Below are positions 53,080-61,260 of a stretch of DNA of 64,000 nucleotides, in pieces. The stretch's first letter is position 1. Each line of letters starts with the position of its first letter. Made by a program: the position numbers and the translations under genes. The stretch comes from Phycisphaerales bacterium. GTDB lineage: Bacteria > Planctomycetota > Phycisphaerae > Phycisphaerales > UBA1924. The notes under the pieces are model-generated. The model worked only from the letters and a program-made list of their open reading frames with translations. It searched no databases and was not told the origin of the DNA. The stretch lies in assembly GCA_030149165.1 (NCBI GenBank), contig JASBRY010000008.1, positions 372,001-436,000 on the forward strand. The letters are read 5' to 3'.

Positions 53080-53592
53080 ATGAGCAACACGACTGGCAAA
53101 ACAGGCACACAACGGAGGAGTCTGGTTATCCCTGCCCTGCTGTGTGCCGCTTCGTTGGGTGTATTGGGCGGTCTTGGAGCATTCACTTTCGGATACGGCG
53201 AAGGCACGGCGTATCTCAAGAATGACCCTGCTTCCTGTGCCAACTGCCATGTCATGCAGTCCCACTATGATACTTGGACCAAATCCAGTCACCACGATAT
53301 AGCTACATGCAACGACTGCCACCTCCCGCACGACTTCGGTGGAAAATGGCTGACCAAAGCCGACAACGGCTTCTTTCACTCCCTGGCATTCACCACAGGC
53401 GAGTTCCACGAACCTATCCAGATCAAAGAACGCAACAGACGCGTCACACAGCAGGCGTGTCTGTACTGCCATGACGACTTTGTGGACCACATGCTGCCTT
53501 CGGAGCCTAATGGTGAGATGCAATACTGCGTTCATTGTCATGGTAATGTGGGACACGCCGGACGAGAATCCGGATTTGCTGATCGAGACTGA
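53080..53592 (+). CDS. nrfH: Cytochrome c nitrite reductase small subunit NrfH
   Basis: The 170-residue protein has an N-terminal membrane helix (residues about 14-36) and four CxxCH sites (CANCH, CNDCH, CLYCH, CVHCH), the NapC/NirT tetrahaem layout. The CANCHVMQSHYDTWTKSSHH region has the Met that ligates haem 1 in NrfH. It takes electrons from menaquinol and feeds NrfA. It lies 33 bp upstream of nrfA in the same direction. It is 61 bp after ccsBA. Confidence 0.96.
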   Translation: MSNTTGKTGTQRRSLVIPALLCAASLGVLGGLGAFTFGYGEGTAYLKNDPASCANCHVMQSHYDTWTKSSHHDIATCNDCHLPHDFGGKWLTKADNGFFHSLAFTTGEFHEPIQIKERNRRVTQQACLYCHDDFVDHMLPSEPNGEMQYCVHCHGNVGHAGRESGFADRD

Positions 53593-53625
53593 ATGATGCA
53601 TTCATCCTTATGAGAGGACACACGC

Positions 53626-55326
53626 ATGAAAAACAACGCCAAGACAACCGATCTGCGTAACCGCATCCGAAACTCGAGGAACGGGCGTGTGATCCTGCTT
53701 GCTCTTGTGTTCATTGTCGCCGTGATTGCAACACTCGTGGTGACATGGGTGCTTGTGACGATGTTCGGACACAAGCAGGCCGCTAGGACACCATTCATCC
53801 GTGTGACTGAAGTTGATGAAATGACTACTGATCCAGAACCCTGGGGTCAGAACTGGCCGCACCAGTTTGATGGATGGAAAGCGACCTCGGGCGACAAGTT
53901 CTACGGTGGTTCGAGCGCACTCCCACACAGTAAGCTCGATTCACAACCCTGGCTTAAGCGGCTCTACGCCGGATACGCATTCAGCATCGATTACCGCGAA
54001 GCACGCGGGCACGCATACATGCTCTATGACCAAGGCGTGACCGAGCGTGTGACCAAGAAGTCACAAGCAGGCGCGTGTATACACTGCCATGCTGCAAATA
54101 CTGTGATGTATCGTCGAGTCGGTTTGGAAGCGATGGGACAGGAAGTGACCGAAGAATCGCTTGCATCGGATTTCAATATGCCCGCAGTGATCCGTGGGTT
54201 TCAGGAAGTCAGCACCAAGCCGTACGACGAGGTTCTCGCGCTTCTCTTACAGTCACCCGATGGTACTCCGGGTGAAAACGAACCTGCTGTTCCGCAGGCA
54301 CCTATCGGAGGCTTTACCACTGAGTTCAAAGGACAACCTGTGCCAGACGATCATCCAGCACTTGCTGGAGGTGAAGCTCATCCAGTCTCGTGTGTAGATT
54401 GTCATGATCCGAAGACTATGGACATCCGCGTAACACGACCTGGTTTCGTGCTTGGTATGGCCGCGCTCGCTGAGAGCGATGAGCCAACACCTCATATTCC
54501 GAGTGTGGAACGCTGGAGACGTGGCGATCAGAAAGTGCCTTACGATCCGAACAAGGATGGTTCCCGACAAGAAATGCGTTCGTTCGTCTGTGGTCAGTGC
54601 CATGTCGAGTACTACTGTGCGACCAAAGACACGCTCGAGTTCCCTTGGGGCAAGGGGCTCAAAATGGAACAGCTGGAAGCACACTGGGAAGAAAAAACAT
54701 TCCCAGACGGCTCAGCGTTCTACGACTACAAGCACGGCGAGACCGGCGCGGACATCTTCAAGGTCCAGCACCCTGAGTTCGAGCTCTGGAGTCAGGGTAT
54801 CCACGCACGCAGCGGCGTGAGCTGTGCGGACTGTCACATGCCTTACCAGCGCGAAGGCGCGATGAAGCTTTCGAGCCACAATGTGCAGAGCCCGCTCGCC
54901 AATATCAACAACGCGTGTCAACAGTGTCACAACGATGACGAGGCGACGCTCCGCGAGAAGGTCGAGACCATCCAGGGACGCACCCTCGCTCATATGGATC
55001 GCGCGGCGGTTGCGATGACCGATATGCTCGACGCGATCCTTGAAGCGAAAGCTGCGGGAGCATCGGAAGAATCTCTCAAGCCGATCTACGACCTGCAGCG
55101 CAAAGCGATGTGGAGATTGGATTACATCAGCAGCGAGAACTCACGCGGATTCCACGCGGACCAGGAAGCAGTACGCATCCTCGGAGAGTCGATCGACTAC
55201 AGCCGGCAAGCACAAGCGCTCGCGGTCCGTTTGCGAGCTCCGGAAGCACCGAGCACGGATGATCTGCCGATCGAGCCGGTTCAGGGTGTAACACTCCCAG
55301 CTGATCAGCGTCCTTCAGAGAACTAA
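53626..55326 (+). CDS. nrfA: Ammonifying cytochrome c nitrite reductase NrfA, CxxCH type
   Basis: The 566-residue enzyme has a membrane anchor/signal (residues about 22-45) and five haem-binding sites: CIHCH at 151-155, CVDCH, CGQCH, CADCH and CQQCH. NrfA active-site features are present: YREARGHAYML (Arg), CGQCHVEYY (Tyr), VQHPEFELWSQGIHARSGVSC (His). The first site, normally CxxCK for the catalytic haem, is CxxCH here. It converts nitrite to ammonium with six electrons. The sequence continues past the usual end by a Pro-rich tail. NrfH is directly upstream. Confidence 0.95.
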   Translation: MKNNAKTTDLRNRIRNSRNGRVILLALVFIVAVIATLVVTWVLVTMFGHKQAARTPFIRVTEVDEMTTDPEPWGQNWPHQFDGWKATSGDKFYGGSSALPHSKLDSQPWLKRLYAGYAFSIDYREARGHAYMLYDQGVTERVTKKSQAGACIHCHAANTVMYRRVGLEAMGQEVTEESLASDFNMPAVIRGFQEVSTKPYDEVLALLLQSPDGTPGENEPAVPQAPIGGFTTEFKGQPVPDDHPALAGGEAHPVSCVDCHDPKTMDIRVTRPGFVLGMAALAESDEPTPHIPSVERWRRGDQKVPYDPNKDGSRQEMRSFVCGQCHVEYYCATKDTLEFPWGKGLKMEQLEAHWEEKTFPDGSAFYDYKHGETGADIFKVQHPEFELWSQGIHARSGVSCADCHMPYQREGAMKLSSHNVQSPLANINNACQQCHNDDEATLREKVETIQGRTLAHMDRAAVAMTDMLDAILEAKAAGASEESLKPIYDLQRKAMWRLDYISSENSRGFHADQEAVRILGESIDYSRQAQALAVRLRAPEAPSTDDLPIEPVQGVTLPADQRPSEN

Positions 55327-55338
55327 CCTTATTAATGA

Positions 55339-55360
55339 GGTTCCGCGGAAACGCGGATCC
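55339..55360 (+). other. Hairpin between nrfA and the porin gene
   Basis: GGTTCCGCG-GAAA-CGCGGATCC forms a stem with eight of nine pairs and a GAAA tetraloop, 13 bp after the nrfA stop. There is no T-run, so mRNA processing or partial attenuation is more likely than full termination. Confidence 0.6.
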
Positions 55361-55398
55361 TCGTGTTCACTTGCATACTAATTAACAAGGAAACCGAT

Positions 55399-56742
55399 AT
55401 GAAACGGTCACACGCTATATGTGTTTCGTTGTTGGTGTCACTCGCAAACTGTGCACTCGCAGATCCCGATCCGAAGACCACGACTGACGCTAAGACCGAT
55501 GCTCAGGCCAAAGCTGAGACGAAGGAACACTTCCCGCTCGGATGGTTATCCGATCCGGAGGAACCGGCTGAGGATCTCTTTGATGCGCTTGTATCGGGAA
55601 AGATTCATCTGGACAATCGATTGAGGATGGAACTCGCGGACACCACTGGGCGCCGAACTTCTTCGGCGTTCACCAATCGATTGCGTTTGGGATATGAATC
55701 CAAGCCGATCGAGGGATTCAGCGGGTTCATCGAGATGGAGAATGTCTCCACATTTGATAGCGACGGCTACTTTGTCCCCGCAACCGGAGACGGCGATCCC
55801 ACCCGCACTGTCGTCGCGGACCCGATCGGGACAGAGATCAACCAGGCGCACATTCGATACAATCCACAAAGTTTTGAAGGGTCTGATCTCTCGCTTGATC
55901 TGAAAGCGGGGCGCCAGCGGATCATTCTCGATGATTCACGATTTGTAGGCAATGTCGGCTGGAGACAGTTCGAGCAGACCTACGACGCGGTCAGTATTCG
56001 CTCGAATCTTGGAGTCAAGGACCTCAGTGTGTTCTACGCGTATGTGTGGGGTGTGCAACGCATCTTTGGTCCTGATGGATTGAATCCAGAATCGGACACT
56101 CACATTATCAACGTATCCTACCAGTTTGCTCCTGAGTTCAAAGCGACCGGATTCGCGTATCTGCTGGACTTCAAATCGGATCTTCCCGCAAACTCAAGCG
56201 ACACCTACGGCGTCCGCTTGTCGGGCAAACTCGCTGACGATGCTGAAGACTCTGAAGATATGTTCGTCGAGTATGAGCTGACCTACGCCAATCAGACTGA
56301 TTCGGGACGCAACGCGACCAACTATCATGCGGATTTCTATGCCGCGCAGCTCAAAATCACTCAACCGGGCTTTGGGCACTTTGTCGTTGGTTACCAGTTC
56401 CTCGGAAGCGACAACGGCATCTTTGCATTCCGTTTCCCGCTCGGCACCAACCACAAGTTCCAGGGATTCGCGGACAACTTCCTCACGACACCCGCATTTG
56501 GTCTACAGGATCTGTATGTGGGGCTGGGACTCGACCTCCCTTGGAAGATCAAGGGGAGCGTGACCTACCACCAGTTCTGGTCTGATCAAGGCAGCAATGA
56601 TCTCGGTGATGAGATCGATGTCGTTGCGTCGAAGAAACTCTCGGCCAACTGGTCTGTGCTCGCAAAGTATGCCTATTTCAATGGCGATCGCACTCAGCCT
56701 GACACCGAACGTTTCTGGTTGATGACCACATTCCAGTTCTGA
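55399..56742 (+). CDS. Alginate-export-type outer-membrane porin
   Basis: The ATG at 55399 (MKRSHAICVSLLVSLANCALA) with AAGGA upstream is preferred over the GTG at 55363; a Sec signal of about 21 residues follows. The 447-residue protein has a Lys/Ala/Thr linker, then alternating strands of an 18-stranded barrel type (HLDNRLRMELADT, SAFTNRLRLGYE, QAHIRYNPQ) and ends with Phe (RFWLMTTFQF), the outer-membrane insertion signal. This is the alginate-export/OprE-like family found near respiratory clusters. It may pass nitrite or other anions. Confidence 0.82.
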   Translation: MKRSHAICVSLLVSLANCALADPDPKTTTDAKTDAQAKAETKEHFPLGWLSDPEEPAEDLFDALVSGKIHLDNRLRMELADTTGRRTSSAFTNRLRLGYESKPIEGFSGFIEMENVSTFDSDGYFVPATGDGDPTRTVVADPIGTEINQAHIRYNPQSFEGSDLSLDLKAGRQRIILDDSRFVGNVGWRQFEQTYDAVSIRSNLGVKDLSVFYAYVWGVQRIFGPDGLNPESDTHIINVSYQFAPEFKATGFAYLLDFKSDLPANSSDTYGVRLSGKLADDAEDSEDMFVEYELTYANQTDSGRNATNYHADFYAAQLKITQPGFGHFVVGYQFLGSDNGIFAFRFPLGTNHKFQGFADNFLTTPAFGLQDLYVGLGLDLPWKIKGSVTYHQFWSDQGSNDLGDEIDVVASKKLSANWSVLAKYAYFNGDRTQPDTERFWLMTTFQF

Positions 56743-56824
56743 TGCAGTTATACGGATATATCAGATCTAGAGGACTGATTAAACACATGTTAAAAGAATC
56801 GGGTAGGATTCGTTAAGATCCGCT

Positions 56825-57310
56825 TTAGCCCCCACCATTCGATGTATTCGGAACACCCAAGTTGACTTGTGCTAAAGAGCCGGTGTTTGGATCGCAGAGC
56901 GGATGGATATGGTCTTGATTGTCAATTAGGTCTGCTATAGATGTCGTAGCAAAGGTTGATTCTACAGAAGCTGTTTGCTGATCGATCAATCGATGGAGAG
57001 AGCAGAGTTGTGTGTGTCCGGCTATTCCAAGCGGGCATCGCTCGATTCTACTCGGTCCTGAATCGCATGCTTTCAGGACCTCTAGCACGCTGATTGCAGA
57101 CGAAAGTTTGGCAAGCTTGAATCCTCCACCCATGCCGCGTTGTGCAATGAGAATATTCTGCTTGGTCAGCGTCCGTAATATTTTCTGTAGATAGGCCTGC
57201 GGGACCTTGGTCGCTGCAGCAATATCACTCGCAGAATCAGGCTGCAGACCATCGCGACGAGCGAGGTGGACTACCGCCCGTAGTGCATATTCGCCAGCTT
57301 GGTTAATCAT
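56825..57310 (-). CDS. Rrf2-family regulator with three conserved Cys
   Basis: The ATG at 57310 (MINQAGEYALRAVVHLAR) starts a 161-residue Rrf2 protein; the track start is a GTG further upstream. The winged HTH covers residues 1-60 (SASDIAAATKVPQAYLQKILRTL), with the wing QRGMGGGFKL. Cys82, Cys92 and Cys103 (CDSGPSRIERCPLGIAGHTQLC) match the Fe-S ligand positions of NsrR and IscR. It is probably an NO- or redox-responsive repressor and sits between nrfA-porin and the nos genes. Its own promoter region contains a TTATCCAC half-site. Confidence 0.92.
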   Translation of the reverse strand: MINQAGEYALRAVVHLARRDGLQPDSASDIAAATKVPQAYLQKILRTLTKQNILIAQRGMGGGFKLAKLSSAISVLEVLKACDSGPSRIERCPLGIAGHTQLCSLHRLIDQQTASVESTFATTSIADLIDNQDHIHPLCDPNTGSLAQVNLGVPNTSNGGG

Positions 57311-57497
57311 AAGACATCCGCCACACGGAATAATGGGTACATTTATCCACAATACACGCACTGATTCAGTAAATCAAGTTCGTATTCCTAATGGTGCTAG
57401 TATTTTAGACCCCCACGATCTCCAGAATTAAGGCTTTTGGGGTTTCTCAGCGCCTCTTTAGTTCTGCAAAAAAATGCTTCAAGATCATTAATAGATA

Positions 57498-57526
57498 GTG
57501 GACTCTATTATCCACTTGTGTATACT
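57498..57526 (+). promoter_or_regulatory. Operator-like inverted repeat and -10 box upstream of the dihaem cytochrome
   Basis: GTGGA-N8-TCCAC (57498-57515) is a perfect 5-bp inverted repeat that precedes TATACT (57521-57526), a good -10 box 41 bp before the ATG. Another TTATCCAC lies at 57343-57350, upstream of the Rrf2 gene. Binding by the Rrf2 protein is inference. Confidence 0.5.
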
Positions 57527-57566
57527 CAATCATCCGAACTCTCAACTCTTTGATTGGAGAACAACG

Positions 57567-58421
57567 ATGGAATCCAAATCAGCGAAGCAAAACATCACTC
57601 AATACCAGAGTGCAAAAACCGCCTGCAATCCAGATCCAAACAAGTGGCCGGCATTGATGTTCGGAGCAGTTGTTCTCTTAACTCCTGTCATTGTTCTTGG
57701 TGCCGTGATCGCTGCGACCCCCAAACCTGAACCTTATTCTGTGCAAGCACCTTCGATTTCTGGAAATGGACAAATGCCAGTCCGTCTGGTTTCAGGTGAA
57801 ACCATTTACAAGAACACATGCATGCTCTGCCATGGCGCTGATGCGCAGGGTTCACCACACCTTGGCAAACCACTCCGGAACAGCGATTACATCCAAAGCA
57901 GTTCAGACCAAGAGCTGATCGATGTCGTCACCAATGGCCGGTTCCCTGATCATCCGCTTAATACCACAGGTGTGCTCATGCCTGCACGCGGCGCTCAGAA
58001 CATCAGCGACGAAGAAATCGTCAAAGTTGTTGGGTTCCTTCGCGAGATCCAAGATCCAAACATGCCCACGGTTTCGATGGATGACTGGGTAGTTGAGCAA
58101 ACAGCGAGCAGGCCCGCTGCTGACCCCGCTCTACTTGATCATCCAGGCCGAGAGTTGTTCCTCGCTTCGTGCTCAGCTTGCCATGGAAGCAATGCTGACG
58201 GGATCGAAGGACTCGGAAAATCATTCATTGATAGTGAGTTCATCAAATCGAGTTCTGACAAGGAACTCATGACCATGATCAAAATGGGCCGGCCGGTCTG
58301 GGACCCAGCAAATACAACTGGTTTGGACATGCCCTCAAAGGGGGGTAATCCAGCGATCACTGACAAAGAACTCACCGACATCATCGGGTACATCCGCTCT
58401 GTCTCTACGAAAGACAATTAA
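57567..58421 (+). CDS. Membrane-anchored dihaem cytochrome c of the nos cluster
   Basis: The ATG at 57567 (MESKSAKQN) after GGAGA gives 284 residues; the track start at 57498 is inside the operator. A signal anchor (residues about 30-52, WPALMFGAVVLLTPVIVLGAVIA) leads to two cytochrome c domains with CMLCHGADAQGSPHLG and CSACHGSNADGIEGLG, each followed by a NTTGVLMPARG or NTTGLDMPSKG Met ligand motif. The two repeats are similar, suggesting an internal duplication. It lies 80 bp before nosZ and is probably the electron donor to NosZ in place of separate NosC1/C2 proteins. Confidence 0.88.
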   Translation: MESKSAKQNITQYQSAKTACNPDPNKWPALMFGAVVLLTPVIVLGAVIAATPKPEPYSVQAPSISGNGQMPVRLVSGETIYKNTCMLCHGADAQGSPHLGKPLRNSDYIQSSSDQELIDVVTNGRFPDHPLNTTGVLMPARGAQNISDEEIVKVVGFLREIQDPNMPTVSMDDWVVEQTASRPAADPALLDHPGRELFLASCSACHGSNADGIEGLGKSFIDSEFIKSSSDKELMTMIKMGRPVWDPANTTGLDMPSKGGNPAITDKELTDIIGYIRSVSTKDN

Positions 58422-58501
58422 CGATGCATCACATTTCACGTTTGATAAGAGCAGTATGACACAGACAGGCTCATCGAGCTCCATGCAGGAAAGGAATAAC
58501 C

Positions 58502-60490
58502 ATGAGACTCAAGGCATTGCAATCAAAGTTTCTACTGACGGCTGCGTTTATCGCGATTGGAACAGGAAATACGAATGCACAATCAATCAATGAGGTCCAG
58601 AAAATCGCAAACGAACGAGGGCTCAGCACCGCTGATCTCCTCGCGGCTGCAAAGACATACACCCCCACTGGGATGAAAGATGAGTATGTCATCTTCTCCT
58701 CTGGGGGCCACTCCGGACAGGTCTTCGTCATCGGCGTGCCTTCCATGCGAATCCTCCGCACGATCGGTGTGTTTACTCCTGAGTCTTGGCAAGGTTGGGG
58801 CTACGGCGTAGGAAACGAAATCCTCGATGAAGGAAATGTTAGCGGAAGAGAGAACCGCTGGGGAGACACGCACCATCCGGCGCTCTCTGAAACCAACGGC
58901 GATTACGACGGCGAATGGCTCTTCATCAACGATAAATCCAATGCTCGCATCGCGGTTATTGACCTCCGTGACTTTGAAACGAAGCAAATCATCAAGAACC
59001 CCCTATTCATCAACGACCACGGCGGTGCGTTCGTTCCACCGAACACTGAATACATCTTTGAGACCGCTCAGTACAATGTTCCATGGGGTGCTGATCACGC
59101 ACCAATGTCAGACTACAAGGACAACTTCCGCGGCGCAGTCACTATGTGGAAGTTTGATCGTAAAAAGGGACGCATAGACAAAGCAAAATCATTTGCTATC
59201 GAACTCCCACCATACTGGCAGGATATTGCAGACGCCGGCAAACTCGCGAGCGATGGGTACTTCTTCCTTAACTCCATCAACACCGAGCTCGCAACCGGTG
59301 GCTTCGGTGTCGAGGGTGAAAAGAACCCACCATTTGAAGCGGGCGTGAGCATGAACGCGACCGACTACCTCCACATCATCGACTGGAAGAAAGCGGAGAA
59401 GGTCTTTGAAGCGGGCAAGTACACAATGATCAAAGACTTCCCGGTGATCTCACTCAAAGACGCGGTCTCAGAGGGTCTTTTGCATCTCACCCCAGAGCCA
59501 CGCTCACCGCACGGTGTTGATGTTTCGCCGAAAGGTGACTTCGTGGTCGTGTCTGGAAAACTCGACCCACACACCACGATTTACTCGGTTGAGAAAATCA
59601 AAAAGGCTATCGCTAACAAAACCTTCTCGGGTCAAGACGAGTACGGCGTCCCTGTTCTCGACTTTGACAGTGTGATGGAAGCGCAGGTCGAAGTTGGCCT
59701 GGGACCACTACATACCCAGTTTGGCCCTGACGGATACGCGTACACCTCGCTGTTCCTTGATTCAGCGGTCGCACGCTGGACACTCGGTGGCGACTATGGA
59801 AAGCTCAATCCAGAACCTGATTGGACACTTGTCCAAAAAACTCCGGTTCACTACAACATTGGTCACCTCGGTGCTGCTGAGGGCGACACGGTTGATCCTG
59901 ATGGCAAGTACCTCGTTGCATACAACAAGTGGTCAGTTGATCGCTTTGTGCAAACTGGTCCGCTGATGCCTCAGAACTTCCAACTTCTGGATATCTCTGA
60001 GCAAGGGACCGAGATGCCAGTGATTTATGACATGCCGATGGGGATCGGCGAGCCCCATTATGCACAGATCATCAAAGCGGACAAGCTCAAATCTTGGTCG
60101 GTTTATCCAGAGATTGGATGGGACCCAACGATCCAAGCCGTGAATCCATGGGCACCGCGTCCTAAATCTGAACGCATTGAGCGGAAGGGCGAGCATGAGG
60201 TCGAAATCTTTATGACCTCGGTACGGAGCCACTTCACTCCAGAGCATGTGACTGTGAAGCAGGGCGACAAAGTCACTTGGCACATCACCAACACCGAGCG
60301 TGCGATCGATGCAACTCACGGCTTCTCGATCCCGGTGTACAACATCACACTGAGTCTGGAGGCAGGCGAGTACGCCAAGTTTGAGTTCGTCGCTGACACT
60401 CCGGGTACATTCCCGTTCTACTGCACGGAGTTTTGCTCGGCGCTCCACCTAGAAATGATGGGCTATCTGATGGTTGAGCCCGCAGAATAA
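58502..60490 (+). CDS. nosZ: Nitrous oxide reductase, clade II (Sec-type)
   Basis: The 662-residue enzyme begins with a Sec signal (QSKFLLTAAFIAIGTGNTNAQS) and no twin-Arg motif, the mark of clade II NosZ. The beta-propeller part with CuZ ligands runs to about residue 540, with GDTHHPALSETNGDYDGEW and HGGAFVPPNTEY. The C-terminal cupredoxin domain has the CuA motif FYCTEFCSALHLEMMGY (Cys641 and Cys645). It reduces N2O to N2 in the periplasm. AGGAAAGGA precedes the ATG. Confidence 0.97.
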   Translation: MRLKALQSKFLLTAAFIAIGTGNTNAQSINEVQKIANERGLSTADLLAAAKTYTPTGMKDEYVIFSSGGHSGQVFVIGVPSMRILRTIGVFTPESWQGWGYGVGNEILDEGNVSGRENRWGDTHHPALSETNGDYDGEWLFINDKSNARIAVIDLRDFETKQIIKNPLFINDHGGAFVPPNTEYIFETAQYNVPWGADHAPMSDYKDNFRGAVTMWKFDRKKGRIDKAKSFAIELPPYWQDIADAGKLASDGYFFLNSINTELATGGFGVEGEKNPPFEAGVSMNATDYLHIIDWKKAEKVFEAGKYTMIKDFPVISLKDAVSEGLLHLTPEPRSPHGVDVSPKGDFVVVSGKLDPHTTIYSVEKIKKAIANKTFSGQDEYGVPVLDFDSVMEAQVEVGLGPLHTQFGPDGYAYTSLFLDSAVARWTLGGDYGKLNPEPDWTLVQKTPVHYNIGHLGAAEGDTVDPDGKYLVAYNKWSVDRFVQTGPLMPQNFQLLDISEQGTEMPVIYDMPMGIGEPHYAQIIKADKLKSWSVYPEIGWDPTIQAVNPWAPRPKSERIERKGEHEVEIFMTSVRSHFTPEHVTVKQGDKVTWHITNTERAIDATHGFSIPVYNITLSLEAGEYAKFEFVADTPGTFPFYCTEFCSALHLEMMGYLMVEPAE

Positions 60491-60513
60491 GTGATTTGTT
60501 CTCTCAAAACCTA

Positions 60514-60543
60514 CCGAGATGCCGGCTAACGCCGTCACCTCGG
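60514..60543 (+). other. Stem-loop between nosZ and nosB-like gene
   Basis: CCGAGATGCCGGC-TAAC-GCCGTCACCTCGG pairs 11 of 13 positions with a TAAC loop, 24 bp after the nosZ stop. It lacks a T-run. It may set the nosZ to nosBDFY expression ratio or protect the nosZ 3' end. Confidence 0.6.
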
Positions 60544-60591
60544 AATCCACCTCAGCAATATGAGGCACAAAACACCGTAAATGGAGATATC

Positions 60592-61257
60592 ATGGCTTCA
60601 TTCATCGATCACATCATCGGCCCACGCATCGAGCAATCGGATCGTCAATCACACGCGATTCGGTACGGAACTCCCGGTTTCCTGTTGCTCTTGGCACGGA
60701 TCCTGCTGCTTGTCTCGCTCTTTGTACCGTATTGGCACATGGAACTGGTCGCGCCTCAGTATCCTGAGAACCTGCATCTGGTTGCGTATGTCAACCACCT
60801 GACAGGGGATGTTGCTGAGATCGATAGTCTCAACCACTACATCGGTATGCGACCACTCGGTGAAGCGGCTCAGATCGAGCGAACCATCGGCGTGTATGTG
60901 ATGATCCTCTTTGTGCTGATGATCGAACTGGCCAGCTGGATCCACAGCCGATGGGCGGTAGTCCTCGTGCTTCCAGTCGTGCTCTTCCCTGTCGTGTTCT
61001 TGGTGGATCTCCACTTATGGATGAGCCACTTCGGCATGAACTTGGACCCTGATGCACCACTCTCGAACTCGGTCGAACCGTTTGTCCCACCCGTGCTGGG
61101 TACAGGTATGGTTGGTCAGTTCAAAACCATCGCGACCCCGGGGTTGGGATTGATCTTGTCGTCGATCTCTTCGGTTTTGATCCTGGTCGGCTTGTTCTTT
61201 CACCGGAGAGCGTACCTGCCCCATTTCAAAGCTATGAAAGCTGAGAAGGCTGGATAA
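60592..61257 (+). CDS. nosB: NosB-like integral membrane protein
   Basis: The ATG at 60592 (MASFIDHIIGPRIEQ) after GGAGA gives 221 residues. There are about four hydrophobic segments (GFLLLLARILLLVSLFVPYW, GVYVMILFVLMIELASWI, WAVVLVLPVVLFPVVFLVDL, ILSSISSVLILVGLFF), with a His/Met-bearing segment LHLWMSHFGMNLDPDAPL. In clade II nos clusters the gene after nosZ is nosB, of unclear role. Name by position and topology. It ends 3 bp before nosD. Confidence 0.65.
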   Translation: MASFIDHIIGPRIEQSDRQSHAIRYGTPGFLLLLARILLLVSLFVPYWHMELVAPQYPENLHLVAYVNHLTGDVAEIDSLNHYIGMRPLGEAAQIERTIGVYVMILFVLMIELASWIHSRWAVVLVLPVVLFPVVFLVDLHLWMSHFGMNLDPDAPLSNSVEPFVPPVLGTGMVGQFKTIATPGLGLILSSISSVLILVGLFFHRRAYLPHFKAMKAEKAG

Positions 61258-61260
61258 CCA

